A DNA stretch of 64,000 nt from an uncultured Pseudohongiella sp. (lineage in GTDB: Bacteria > Pseudomonadota > Gammaproteobacteria > Pseudomonadales > Pseudohongiellaceae): positions 3,080,577-3,144,576 of the forward strand of contig OX638323.1 of the NCBI GenBank assembly GCA_951812715.1, given 5' to 3'. Below the pieces are notes generated by a model. That model worked only from the letters and a program-made list of their open reading frames with translations. It ran no database searches and was not told the origin of the DNA. This document shows, piece by piece, positions 8,946 through 17,664 of this stretch (the first letter of the stretch is position 1; every line of letters starts with the position of its first letter). The position numbers were made by a program, and so were the translations under genes.

Positions 8946-9013
8946 ACTCATCCTGTCTGCACGATTCAACGAATGGTTGGCCGCGACTGGACTGCGCGCG
9001 ATCAAACAATTAG

Positions 9014-9979
9014 AGCCTGACTTTCTCCTGGAGTTCCCGCTACGCCAGCGCCTGTTACGCCAACGACAACAGTGCCGACGCCACCGGCACGAGCGACGCA
9101 TTGGCCCCGAACGGCAGCGAAACCTTTCCGCCCGGCTTTTTCGAGGTTGGGGAATACAGCTATCAATTTTATTGCAGCGGCCCCGGCGGGGATTCGGAGA
9201 GCGTAACGCTGCTGCTGAAGGTGATGGGCTGGGTCGACACCGACGGCGATGGTATGCCCGATAACTGGGAAACGGAGCATGGACTGGATCCCCTGGATGG
9301 CGCGGACGCGAACCAGGATCTCGACGGCGACGGCGACAGTAATCTCGAGGAGTATCAAAACGGGACCAACCCAGGGATTTACGAAACCGCGCGGTTGCTG
9401 GATTACGCTCTGACTGACCATGAGATCTATTCCAACGAGTCCGCTAAATTCAATTGGAACTCCCGCTACGCGGACGCCTGTTACTTCAAAGATGACGATG
9501 TGAATCTCGGCACGGCCGGCCCGCTCGCCAGCGACGCAGGGCAGTTCAGTAGCGGCGTTTGGGAAATCGCCATGTACTGTACCGGCCAGGGCGGCGATTC
9601 GCCGATCGACACTGTTACCTTGACTGTCGCGGAATGGCTGGATACGGACGGCGACGGGGTGCACAATGATATTGACGACGATGACGATAACGACGGCATG
9701 CCCGACGATTGGGAGCAGGAGCATGGCCTCGATAGCGAAGATGCTGACGATGCCGAGTTGGATGCCGATGGTGACGGATTTTCCAATCTCGCGGAATTTC
9801 TGGCGGGCACCAATCCGGAGGATGACTCGGATCACCCCGAGGTTGAGAGCGTCAATGGATTTACTTCGGATTACGCGCTATACAAGGTGATAATCAACGA
9901 GGGAGGCATTGATCTGGAGATATGGTCAAATCTGGTGTATGGCAAGTTAGTCATGCGGCCTCTCTGCTGTTTTCGTTGA
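9014..9979 (+). pseudogene. Ig-like and calcium-loop repeat protein, truncated at both ends
   Basis: The frame opens after a TAG at 9011 with no proper start. It encodes two copies of a module. The first is an Ig-like part (FSWSSRYASACYANDN, then YSYQFYCSGPGG) followed by calcium-loop repeats (DTDGDGMPDNWE, DLDGDGDSNLEEY). The second is FNWNSRYADACYFKDD, then MYCTGQGGDSP, then DTDGDGVHNDIDDDDDNDGMPDDWE and DADGDGFSNLAEF. The last ~10 residues are encoded by IS256 sequence from 9951, so the 3' end was cut by that element. Such proteins are usually secreted or surface-anchored and calcium-stabilised. Confidence 0.62.
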
Positions 9980-10645
9980 TCACTTCTTCGCTGTCCCTGA
10001 ACTTCACTCCCTCGATAACTTTGCCGAGTTGCCGGAAGCAGCGTAGCCGCTTCCAGGATTTCTCGGCGCTCATCCCAATCTTGTAAATCATCGACAACAT
10101 CGTCTTCCGCGTCACGCAACCCTTGGCCCGCGAACTCCGGTGGCGGATCGTCGCGAACGCCGATTCGATCACGTTCGTCGTGCACAAATACGTCCAGTGT
10201 TTGGCCGGAAAGTCGTAAAACGCGAGCAACTCCTCCCGGTCCCGGCTCAGGCAGCCTGCGGCCTTCGGATACTTGTCTTGATAACACGCCAGCCAGCGAT
10301 CGAAAGCGCGCTCGGCCCGGTCCCGGGTTTCCGCCTTCCAGATCTCATGCAGACCCTCCTTCGCCTTCGGCTGGCTCGACTTGGGCAAATAGTTCAGCAC
10401 GTTGCCCGACTTGTGCATCCAGCAGCGCTGGCCGCGCGTCTCCGGATACACCTTCGACAGCGTCGCCCACCGCCAGCTTCGGCGACTGACTCTGGGTAGT
10501 CTCTTCCCCCACCAGGGCCGACACCGCCTTGCGCCTGTCCCTAGTCGAACAAGCGTCTGGCGTTCCAGCGCAGCAGCTCGGTCAAGAGATCGGCGATGGC
10601 TTCGGTCGCTGGCGCGGACAGGGGAACTATATTATCTTTACTCAT
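9951..10645 (-). pseudogene. IS256-family (mutator type) transposase, internally deleted
   Basis: The N-terminal piece (from ATG at 10645) reads MSKDNIVPL, then LTELLRWNARRLFD, and hits a stop at 10541. The C-terminal piece (10451 to 9951) reads VYPETRGQRCWMHKSGN, then KYPKAAGCL, then TTNVIESAFATIRHR, then KGCVTRKTMLSMIYK. These are the recognisable IS256 halves. Between them, PKLAVGD at about 10470 survives in another frame, so a large internal segment including catalytic Asp residues is gone. The element is non-functional and cut the surface-protein gene at 9979. Confidence 0.8.
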
Positions 10646-10755
10646 GTGTGGTGCGCTCCTCTTGCTGATAAATGGATCGGCAAACCCAATTTCAGCAGAG
10701 AACCACCGCACGACCCAACTCATCTGTACACCAGATTCGAGCATAGCTCAAATTT

Positions 10756-11292
10756 ATGAATCTTCGAATAATCATGACAATCGTTTTGGCGTTGAATTAT
10801 TCTGTAACAAAGAGCGCGGAGTTTATAGATGGTTGTGAAAACTTTGATGAGGAACTTATGAAAGAGCTCCAAGCAATGTCTCATGTGGCTTTGGTCATGC
10901 GAATAAGCGGAGGTTTGGGTGATCATAATTACACGATCCACATGGTAGAAAGCGAAGAAGAGCTTCCGCTCCCTTTTGATATCCGAGAAGAAATTCGTGA
11001 AATTTTTCCAAGCTTTGAGGGAGAGTCAAAATTTTTGATTCTAAAATCTATAAAAGGTGATTTCGAGCCAATTATCTCAATTTCAAATACACCTTTTATT
11101 CGAAAACCTCAACTTGGCACTCTATCACTAATTATCACCAATTCTTCAGATCCCTCAGAAAGAATAAGGAGTATACCTTTTACCTGGGATTCAAAAATGA
11201 TTAAATATTCATTAGCTTACAATCAAGAATATGATATCGAATTGAACGATATATTTGGTAAAGTAGTTGATTCTTACATATGCAAACCCTGA
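10756..11292 (+). CDS. AT-rich secreted hypothetical protein, first of a tandem pair
   Basis: A 178-residue protein of unknown function with a weak signal peptide (MNLRIIMTIVLALNYSVTKSA). It overlaps the next gene by 13 bp. The two are diverged paralogues. Each has a Cys shortly after the leader, then (V/I)ALV.R.(S/T)GGL, later (S/D)(I/L)KG and (L)G.LS, and a Cys within the last four residues. The strong AT bias contrasts with its surroundings. No catalytic motif is visible. Confidence 0.6.
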   Translation: MNLRIIMTIVLALNYSVTKSAEFIDGCENFDEELMKELQAMSHVALVMRISGGLGDHNYTIHMVESEEELPLPFDIREEIREIFPSFEGESKFLILKSIKGDFEPIISISNTPFIRKPQLGTLSLIITNSSDPSERIRSIPFTWDSKMIKYSLAYNQEYDIELNDIFGKVVDSYICKP

Positions 11293-11810
11293 CTCGCTTA
11301 GCGCTATTTTTCATTATTTTGCAAGCGCCCACTGTCGCATTTGGGCAATATCTTTTCCATTGCCTTCCTGAAAAATCGATTGAGGTATTCGTTGAATCAA
11401 AGACAAATATTGCTTTGGTCGCCAGACTTACGGGTGGGTTAAGCTTATCCGATTACTTGGAGATCATGGTTCTACTGCATGGAGATGAGAGGGATATTAT
11501 GAGTATTGTAGAACAATGGCGTGAAGTAGTCGAACCAATTAACACCAAAACTGGTGTTGTTGATCTGTTTCGTGTTCGCGACTTGAAAGGTGTATTGCCT
11601 GTTCGCGTGAAAGTAAAAAGTGAAACTATCTTGGAAGATTTGGAGCTGGGAAAATTGTCATTTGTATTTTTCGAAGGGCAGGATGAAGAAGGAAATTATA
11701 TCCTGCCAAAGGGAAATGCATTTACTGTAACTCCAACGGTGATTGAATATCTTGCATCAGATCTGGATAAAATTGTCATGGAATGGCTGCAGCGAACCCA
11801 AATGTGTTAG
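11280..11810 (+). CDS. AT-rich secreted hypothetical protein, second of a tandem pair
   Basis: A 176-residue protein. Signal peptide MQTLTRLALFFIILQAPTVAFG, then QYLFHC. The ATG lies inside the end of the upstream paralogue, so translation is probably coupled. Shared landmarks with its neighbour are NIALVARLTGGL and DLKG, a LELGKLS strand, and a C-terminal Cys. Likely exported with a disulphide between the first and last Cys (inference). Function unknown. Confidence 0.6.
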   Translation: MQTLTRLALFFIILQAPTVAFGQYLFHCLPEKSIEVFVESKTNIALVARLTGGLSLSDYLEIMVLLHGDERDIMSIVEQWREVVEPINTKTGVVDLFRVRDLKGVLPVRVKVKSETILEDLELGKLSFVFFEGQDEEGNYILPKGNAFTVTPTVIEYLASDLDKIVMEWLQRTQMC

Positions 11811-11907
11811 CCGGGAAGCATCGAAACTGCCTCGATCAGACAAGTGCCCACATATTGACCCTAATCCCTGAATAGATCCGTTCCCGATGCGGGAATCGCG
11901 CCTTTTT

Positions 11908-12045
11908 GAGGGATGCCCATTTTCTAGGCCGGATCGTCAGCGAATATCTCACCTACCTTCGACCCATTGGGCCTTGAATTCCAGGGGCGAGAGCTCATCG
12001 AGAGCCCGGTAAGGCGGGTTCTCGTTGTACTCCCGCTGCCACGCT
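11908..12045 (-). mobile_element. IS3 OrfB C-terminal relic
   Basis: Reverse-strand translation of 11971-12041 gives EYNENPPYRALDELSPLEFKAQ, the standard IS3 OrfB C-terminus. It continues into the same terminal sequence seen at 8811 and 6374. The rest of the transposase is absent. Confidence 0.65.
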
Positions 12046-12083
12046 CCACATTTGAATCAAGCATCAGCAAGACTCAAAAACTA

Positions 12084-12122
12084 CGGATTTCTTGCCAAAT
12101 CAGCGCACTCACGCAATATCCG
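12084..12122. repeat. Short dispersed IS-end-like repeat
   Basis: GGATTTCTTGCCAAATCAGC followed by GCACTCACGCAATATCCG is repeated with few changes at 33073-33111, next to an IS1380-like fragment, and partly at 27519-27535 (CATTCACGCAATATACGGG). Probably the terminal remnant of one IS type. Confidence 0.45.
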
Positions 12123-12171
12123 ATCTAGCGCGATACCCGGAAATGCAAGCGGGACAAGCTTGCCGGCCACA

Positions 12172-13443
12172 TCAAAACCGGTCCGGCCGGAATGGCCCGA
12201 GATCTATCGGCGGAGTCGTCCCGGCAACCAGAGCAGCCACGGCATCCGCCGTGACTCCCGCCAATGTCAAGCCAAGATGCTGGTGCCCGAATGCGCAAAT
12301 CGCGTTGGGGTTGGCCGGCGCCGCGCCAATGACTGGCAGGTGGTCCGGCAGTGAAGGCCGGAATCCCATCCACTCCGTAAGCGTTCCCAAATCGAGTTTT
12401 GGCGCCAGTTCCCGGAGGTGTCGCTTGAGTTGTTCCAGGAGGCGGGGATTCGGGGGCAGGTCGAGACCGCCAAACTCAACGAATCCGGTAATTCTCAAGC
12501 CGCATTCCATCGGCGTCATGATGGTTCTGCGCTCGTATGACTCAATGGGAATGACGCCGATATTGCGCGCGCCTTCCGCGGTTATATGGTAACCGCGCTC
12601 GGCCTCCAGCGGGACAGCGCAGCCAAGCTGTCGAGCCAGCGGCCCAGACCAGGCGCCGGCTGCCAGGATTACCTTGCGCGCTGCAATCCTGCCGGCGCTG
12701 CCTTGCAACTCAAAACTGCCGTCGCCGAGAGCCTTGACGTTCAAGATACGCGAGCGCAGCGTCGCGCCCCCGGCTTCCCGATAGCGATCATGCAGTCTCG
12801 TGCAAAGGCGATGCGGATTCACTACATGCCCGGTACGGGGCAGCAGTAGCGCGCCAGCGACTCTGCTTGTCACATGCGGCGACCGCAGCGCGACTTCATC
12901 GGGCGTCAGCCAGGTGGATTCAATGCCATGGCGATCCAGCAAAAGGCGCTTCGCATCCAGTGCCCGCGATGATCGTTTCGATTCGGTCACTATCATATGG
13001 CCACGCATATGCAGCAGATCCGAAAATCCCCCATCCGCGCACAGCGCCTGAATTGAACTCAGGGATCGCTCTTGCAACGACCTCAAGGCCTGGGTGCCGG
13101 TTCGGAACGCGGACGGTCGCGAAGCCCAGGCAAATTTCAGCAGCCACGGCGCAATCTTCAGCGCGTATTCACGACGGATAAGCAAGGGCGCGTTCTTTCC
13201 GAACAATAGCCCGGGCGCGCTGCGAATTGTTTCCGGCGAAGCCAGGGGGAATACTTGCTCGGTGGCGATGTGACCGGCATTGCCGAAAGAAGCCCCGGAT
13301 CCTGGCGCGAGCGGATCTACCAGCAGGACCTGTTCGTGCTCGCGAATAAGCCGGCGGGCGATAGCGACGCCGATAATGCCGGCGCCGACGACCACAATCT
13401 TTTGCTCGCCCCCGCTCAGGTTGCTGTCTTTCGCTTCAGGCAT
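12172..13443 (-). CDS. FAD-dependent D-amino-acid dehydrogenase (DadA family), probable D-hydroxyproline dehydrogenase
   Basis: A 423-residue protein. The N-terminal Rossmann FAD motif is VVVGAGIIGVAIARRL, followed by GSGASFGNAGHI, the usual DadA-type FAD loop. The C-terminal flavin part includes GFRPSLPDHLPVIGAAP and FGHQHLGLTLAGVTA. The family oxidises D-amino acids to imino acids and passes electrons to the membrane. It is the last gene of a minus-strand operon with a 4-hydroxyproline epimerase and a DUF885 peptidase, so the natural substrate is probably cis-4-hydroxy-D-proline, giving 1-pyrroline-4-hydroxy-2-carboxylate (inference). ATG 13443 is preceded by GGCGGA. Confidence 0.82.
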   Translation of the reverse strand: MPEAKDSNLSGGEQKIVVVGAGIIGVAIARRLIREHEQVLLVDPLAPGSGASFGNAGHIATEQVFPLASPETIRSAPGLLFGKNAPLLIRREYALKIAPWLLKFAWASRPSAFRTGTQALRSLQERSLSSIQALCADGGFSDLLHMRGHMIVTESKRSSRALDAKRLLLDRHGIESTWLTPDEVALRSPHVTSRVAGALLLPRTGHVVNPHRLCTRLHDRYREAGGATLRSRILNVKALGDGSFELQGSAGRIAARKVILAAGAWSGPLARQLGCAVPLEAERGYHITAEGARNIGVIPIESYERRTIMTPMECGLRITGFVEFGGLDLPPNPRLLEQLKRHLRELAPKLDLGTLTEWMGFRPSLPDHLPVIGAAPANPNAICAFGHQHLGLTLAGVTADAVAALVAGTTPPIDLGPFRPDRF

Positions 13444-13531
13444 TTACGATTTCCGCCAGACAGGTCGCCGATGCGGCCTGCCGGCCAGCGGCTATCGCTT
13501 GTGGCCGGCGCCATTAGCGCGGCCGCGTCGC

Positions 13532-15361
13532 CTAGCGTTGATCCGCCGCTTCCTGTGCGGCGCCGGCGCGCTCGATGTATCGCTCGATCTCGCGTTCCAG
13601 TATGTCCAACGGAACTCCTCCGGACAACAGCACGGCATCGTGGAAATCCCTGATGTCGAAGCGCTCGCCCAGTTCCCGCTCGGCGCGGTCACGAAGCTCA
13701 AGGATCGTCAATTCGCCGATTTTGTAGGCCAGCGCCTGACCGGGCCAGGAAATGTAGCGGTCGATTTCGGTGCGGACGTTGTGCAACGACAATGCGGAGT
13801 TATCCGCCAGGAAATCCTGTGCCTGTTCGCGGCTCCATCCCTGGTAGTGAATTCCAGTATCGACGACCAGGCGCACCGCGCGCCACATCTCGTAGCTCAG
13901 ACGCCCGAAATGATCGTAGGGGGTTTCGTAGATATCCATCTCGATCCCGAGTTTTTCGCTATACAGACCCCAACCTTCGCCAAACGCATGCGGATAGAAC
14001 GCACGGCGAAAGTCTGGAATGCCTTCGATTTCATCGCGCAGAGCGTTTTGGTGGTGGTGGCCCGGCACGCCTTCGTGCGCTGTCAGCGCCGCCAGTGTAT
14101 AGAGCGGGCGTTTATCCAGCGCGTAGGTATTGACCATATAGTAGCCGCCGCGACGGCCTCCGGTGGGCGCGCCCCAGTAGCGACCGGTGGTGTAGTTAGG
14201 CGCTATTTCATCGGGAACGGGCTGCACTCCATAGGGCATTCTTGGCAAGGTGCGGAAAAAGGCCGGCATCTGGCCGTCGATTTTCTTGGCGATGTACGAG
14301 GCCTCCTTCAACAATTGCCGCGGATCGTCGACATAGAATTGTGGATCGGCGCGCAAATACTCGATGAAGTCCGCGAACGTGCCGTTGAACTCAACCTGGC
14401 GGATTATGTCCTCCATTTCCGCGCGAATTCGCGCGACTTCACTCAGCCCCAGATCGTGAATGGCATCCGGAGTCGCATCCTCCCGCGTGGTGAAGAATCG
14501 CGTGAGATCCTCATAGTAAGCGCCGCCATCCTCAAGCGATGAGGCTCCCAGTGTTTCTCGCGCGCCTGGAATGTACTCATCCGTGAAGAACGTCAGGAAC
14601 TGCCGGTAGGCGGGGACGACAGTCCCGGCGATGGCGCGGCTGCCCGCATCGCGCAGCCGCTCGACGGCAGCGTCGTCGAAATGCTCCGGCAGGCTGCGAA
14701 ACGGCGTATAAAAGGTACTTTCTTGCGGGTCTTCGACGATCGCGCCGGAGATCGAAGGCAGGATGCCCTCCAGAATTGCCCTGGGCTGAGTGAATCCGGT
14801 GGCAATCCCGTCACGCATGTTGGCGATGTTCTGCTCGAAATAGCCATCGATAGCCCGCAACCGCGACAGATACCGTTCATAGTCGTCAACCGTCCGGAAC
14901 GGCATTGATTCGTACATGCGCTGGACGCTCATGTGAAAACCGGCATCGCTGAGGATGGGAATCCGGTAGGGGCGATACTCCGCCAGCGCCGCTCGATGTC
15001 CGACCACAAATTCAAACAGTTCATAATTCGTGCGGTCGCCGGCTGACAAGGCTGCCCGATCCATACCGGCGAGGCGTTCCAGGAAACTTCTGTCCTCGTC
15101 CAGATGCCGCTGCTGCGTGGCTGGCGAGACATCGGGCAAACGGTCGTTGTAGTCCGTGACTCCCTGGTTGCTGGCGAACAACGGATCTCGCGCCAGCCGG
15201 CTGCGCCACTCTTCTTCGAACAGCGCATGCAGCGCCGGCGACATCGCGTCGGCCGGAGCGGTGACGTTCGAGCTTCGCGGCTGCTGGCTGTCCGGCGGCG
15301 CGCACGACAGCAACAGGACCGAGACGAGAATGCCGATGGCGGATAATTGCGGTTGCAACAT
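13532..15361 (-). CDS. DUF885 family lipoprotein, putative metallopeptidase
   Basis: A 609-residue protein. I chose ATG 15361 because GGAG lies 7 nt upstream and it gives a lipoprotein signal (IGILVSVLLLSC, then APPD). The longer frame to 15607 lies inside the upstream epimerase gene. The DUF885 signature HEGVPGHHHQ, a likely zinc site, is present, with GEGWGLYSEKLG and the C-terminal ISWPGQALAYKIG. The family is linked to peptide or amide hydrolysis. It starts 2 bp after the epimerase stop, so the two are translationally coupled. A role in releasing hydroxyproline from peptides fits the operon (inference). Confidence 0.83.
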   Translation of the reverse strand: MLQPQLSAIGILVSVLLLSCAPPDSQQPRSSNVTAPADAMSPALHALFEEEWRSRLARDPLFASNQGVTDYNDRLPDVSPATQQRHLDEDRSFLERLAGMDRAALSAGDRTNYELFEFVVGHRAALAEYRPYRIPILSDAGFHMSVQRMYESMPFRTVDDYERYLSRLRAIDGYFEQNIANMRDGIATGFTQPRAILEGILPSISGAIVEDPQESTFYTPFRSLPEHFDDAAVERLRDAGSRAIAGTVVPAYRQFLTFFTDEYIPGARETLGASSLEDGGAYYEDLTRFFTTREDATPDAIHDLGLSEVARIRAEMEDIIRQVEFNGTFADFIEYLRADPQFYVDDPRQLLKEASYIAKKIDGQMPAFFRTLPRMPYGVQPVPDEIAPNYTTGRYWGAPTGGRRGGYYMVNTYALDKRPLYTLAALTAHEGVPGHHHQNALRDEIEGIPDFRRAFYPHAFGEGWGLYSEKLGIEMDIYETPYDHFGRLSYEMWRAVRLVVDTGIHYQGWSREQAQDFLADNSALSLHNVRTEIDRYISWPGQALAYKIGELTILELRDRAERELGERFDIRDFHDAVLLSGGVPLDILEREIERYIERAGAAQEAADQR

Positions 15362-15363
15362 GT

Positions 15364-16374
15364 TTATCTCCGATCTTGATTTGCGGATAAAGTCCGGTGT
15401 TGAATCTTTGGCTCGTTGCCGGCAATCGTCGAACTCCATTCCTTGCTGGATGAGCCGATTCCGTAGCGGAAGGGGTCGGAAGAATCGAGCCAAAGCGTGC
15501 TTTGTCCGGTAACGTAGGCGGTTCCGGTTATCTCTGGAACGATCTGGCGGTCCCGCAGGATTGCGCGGACCTCGAAAACCGATCCGGTAATGCTTTCCTG
15601 CCGCCACACTTCCCCCGGCGCGAGTTCGCCATCCTCAATCAGGCAGGCTACCTTGGCGCTGGTGCCGGTGCCGCAAGGCGAGCGGTCGTATACACCGCCT
15701 GGGCACAGCACGAAGTTGCGGCTGTCCGCGCCCGAGCTTTTCGAGGCGGGACCGAACAACTCAACGTGGTCGATCAGCTCGCCGCCTGGTCCGCGTATGC
15801 CCTGGCGATCGAGTTCCCGGCGGATAACGCGGGTGAAATCGGTCAGCCTGCCGACATTGTCGTACTCCAGCCGCTGACCATGGTCGGAGACGAGGAAAAA
15901 CCAGTTGCCCCCCCAAGCTATGTCGCCGCGCACTTCCCCAAATTCAGGCGTGCCTAGCGATTGCCCGCGACGGTATCGATAGCTCGGCAGATTGCTTACG
16001 GTCACGCGGTTGCTGTCATGCAGCCTGACCGAAATCTCCCCGGGCGGCGTTTCGAGACGATGTACGCCAGTGCCGAGCCGGCCAAGGAACGCCAGCGTGA
16101 CCGCAAGACCAATCGTCCCGTGGCCGCACATGCCGAGGTACCCGACGTTGTTGAAAAAGATCGCGCCGCCCATGCTTGCCGGGTTCACAGGCTGGCACAG
16201 TAGCGCTCCTACCAGAAAATCGGAACCCCGCGGCTCGTTTACGATCGACGACCGCAACCAGTCGTGCCGGTCGCGAAGCACCGCGAGTTGCGCCGCCAAG
16301 GCGCTATTGCCAAGATTCGGACCGCCGGCAACGACCACTCGCGTCGGTTCGCCTCCGGTGTGTGAATCGATCAC
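15364..16374 (-). CDS. 4-hydroxyproline 2-epimerase (proline racemase family)
   Basis: A 336-residue protein. The family opening VIDSHTGGEPTRVV is present. Both catalytic Cys are present, in GMCGHGTIG (about residue 83) and DRSPCGTGTSA (about residue 237). The Cys/Cys pair is the racemase/epimerase type, as opposed to the Cys/Thr dehydratases. It converts trans-4-hydroxy-L-proline to cis-4-hydroxy-D-proline in the cytoplasm. The GTG start at 16374 gives a short N-terminus; no ATG is available upstream in frame. It heads the operon with DUF885 and the FAD dehydrogenase and is divergent from a paralogue at 16491. Confidence 0.85.
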   Translation of the reverse strand: MIDSHTGGEPTRVVVAGGPNLGNSALAAQLAVLRDRHDWLRSSIVNEPRGSDFLVGALLCQPVNPASMGGAIFFNNVGYLGMCGHGTIGLAVTLAFLGRLGTGVHRLETPPGEISVRLHDSNRVTVSNLPSYRYRRGQSLGTPEFGEVRGDIAWGGNWFFLVSDHGQRLEYDNVGRLTDFTRVIRRELDRQGIRGPGGELIDHVELFGPASKSSGADSRNFVLCPGGVYDRSPCGTGTSAKVACLIEDGELAPGEVWRQESITGSVFEVRAILRDRQIVPEITGTAYVTGQSTLWLDSSDPFRYGIGSSSKEWSSTIAGNEPKIQHRTLSANQDRR

Positions 16375-16440
16375 GTCAAGGGTATGTTTGACCGGGATGT
16401 CCAGAATAATTTCTCATTGGGGTTGCGTGTCTTGATAAGA

Positions 16441-16464
16441 ATATACAATATATGATTTGTATAT
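16441..16464. promoter_or_regulatory. Palindromic candidate operator between divergent genes
   Basis: Arms ATATACAA and TTGTATAT (8 bp, perfect) flank an 8-nt centre in the 116-bp gap between two divergent proline-racemase-family genes. The left arm plus part of the centre, ATATACAATATAT, recurs exactly in inverted orientation at 20455-20467 before a TonB receptor. A likely binding site for the GntR/FCD regulator encoded at 19441 (inference). Confidence 0.6.
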
Positions 16465-16490
16465 GGAAACCGCGATGAGAGAAATTTGGC

Positions 16491-17591
16491 ATGAGCATTG
16501 AACCAGGCAAGGTCATCGAGATTGTCGGCTGCCATGCGGAAGGCGAAATCGGCGATGTAATTGTCGGTGGCGTCGCCCCGCCGCCGGGAGACTCGCTCTG
16601 GGCGCAGGCGCGCTGGATAGAGCGGGATAATTCGCTGCGCGATTTTGTACTGAATGAGCCCAGAGGAGGCGTATTCCGGCATGCGAATCTGCTGGTCCCC
16701 GCGAAGACTCCCGGCGCGGCCATAGGTTGCATTATCATGGAACCCGAAGACACGCCGCCGATGTCCGGCTCGAATTCGATTTGCGTGGCCACGGTCGTGC
16801 TGGAAACCGGGATTATTCCGATGCGGGAGCCCGAGACGCGATTCGTTATGGAGGCGCCGGGCGGTCTGGTGCGGGTGCGCGCCCGATGCAGCGCCGGCAA
16901 AGTCGAGAGCGTTACTATCCACAACATACCTTCGTTCGTGGATCGCCTCGATGCCGAACTGGAAATACCGAATATAGGTACGATCCGGGTCGACACTGCC
17001 TATGGCGGCGATACTTTTGTCATCGTCGAGGCGGAAAGTTTCGGGTTCGAGCTCGTTCCCACCGAGGCGCGGGAGCTGTGCGAGACCGGTATCGCAATCA
17101 CCCACGCCGCCAACGAACAGTTCGGATTCAGGCATCCCCGCAATCCCGAAATTGATCGAGTGTCGTTCTGCCAGTTCACGCGGCCGGTAACCAGGGAGTC
17201 CGGCCGGCTGACGGGAAAGAACGCCGTTGTCATTCGTCCGGGAAAGGTTGACCGCTCGCCGACCGGCACCGGGTTGTCCGCGCGCCTTGCGCTACTCCAT
17301 GCCCGGGGAGAGATACAGGTTGGCGAGACCCTGACGGGCCGCTCAATCATCGGCTCGGAATTCAGGGCTTGCGTGGAAGAGGAGCTGCGAGTGGAAGGCA
17401 AACCCGCTATCCGGCCTTCCATTACGGGGCGGGCCTGGATTACCGACAAGCGACAACTGCTTCTGGATCCGGGGGATCCCTGGCCCGCCGGCTACCGCCT
17501 CAGCGATACCTGGCCAGCGTTTGGGCGCGAGACCGGTCGCTCGCCTGTCTGGCTGGCCACTGACAGTGTTCGAATTGAAAAAAATATATGA
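16491..17591 (+). CDS. Proline racemase family protein without the catalytic cysteines
   Basis: A 366-residue protein. The fold signatures are clear ([42 protein letters not shown]). The usual first catalytic Cys is Ser ([10 protein letters not shown]) and the second is Thr ([11 protein letters not shown]). Known active pairs in the superfamily are Cys/Cys and Ser/Cys (racemase/epimerase) and Cys/Thr (trans-3-hydroxyproline dehydratase). A Ser/Thr pair leaves the reaction open. It is divergent from the Cys/Cys epimerase with a shared palindromic operator, followed by an amidohydrolase, so a role with modified proline or an N-blocked substrate is possible. Confidence 0.8.
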   Translation: MSIEPGKVIEIVGCHAEGEIGDVIVGGVAPPPGDSLWAQARWIERDNSLRDFVLNEPRGGVFRHANLLVPAKTPGAAIGCIIMEPEDTPPMSGSNSICVATVVLETGIIPMREPETRFVMEAPGGLVRVRARCSAGKVESVTIHNIPSFVDRLDAELEIPNIGTIRVDTAYGGDTFVIVEAESFGFELVPTEARELCETGIAITHAANEQFGFRHPRNPEIDRVSFCQFTRPVTRESGRLTGKNAVVIRPGKVDRSPTGTGLSARLALLHARGEIQVGETLTGRSIIGSEFRACVEEELRVEGKPAIRPSITGRAWITDKRQLLLDPGDPWPAGYRLSDTWPAFGRETGRSPVWLATDSVRIEKNI

Positions 17592-17599
17592 TATATTTT
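17581..17599. promoter_or_regulatory. Perfect AT palindrome before the amidohydrolase gene
   Basis: AAAATATATGATATATTTT is a perfect 9+1+9 palindrome. It overlaps the stop codon of the preceding gene and lies 66 bp before the ATG at 17665. It resembles the palindromes at 16441, 20455, 33164 and 44886. Candidate operator of the same regulator. Confidence 0.5.
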
Positions 17600-17664
17600 C
17601 TCGATAGTAATGAGTCAATGATCGCCGACCGCCCAGCGCGTCCGGCATGACAGGAGTGAGTGCA

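Noticed and set aside
9002..9835. 277-codon minus-strand frame
   Set aside because: Antisense to repeated calcium-loop modules; its hydrophobic composition mirrors Asp/Gly-rich repeats on the other strand.
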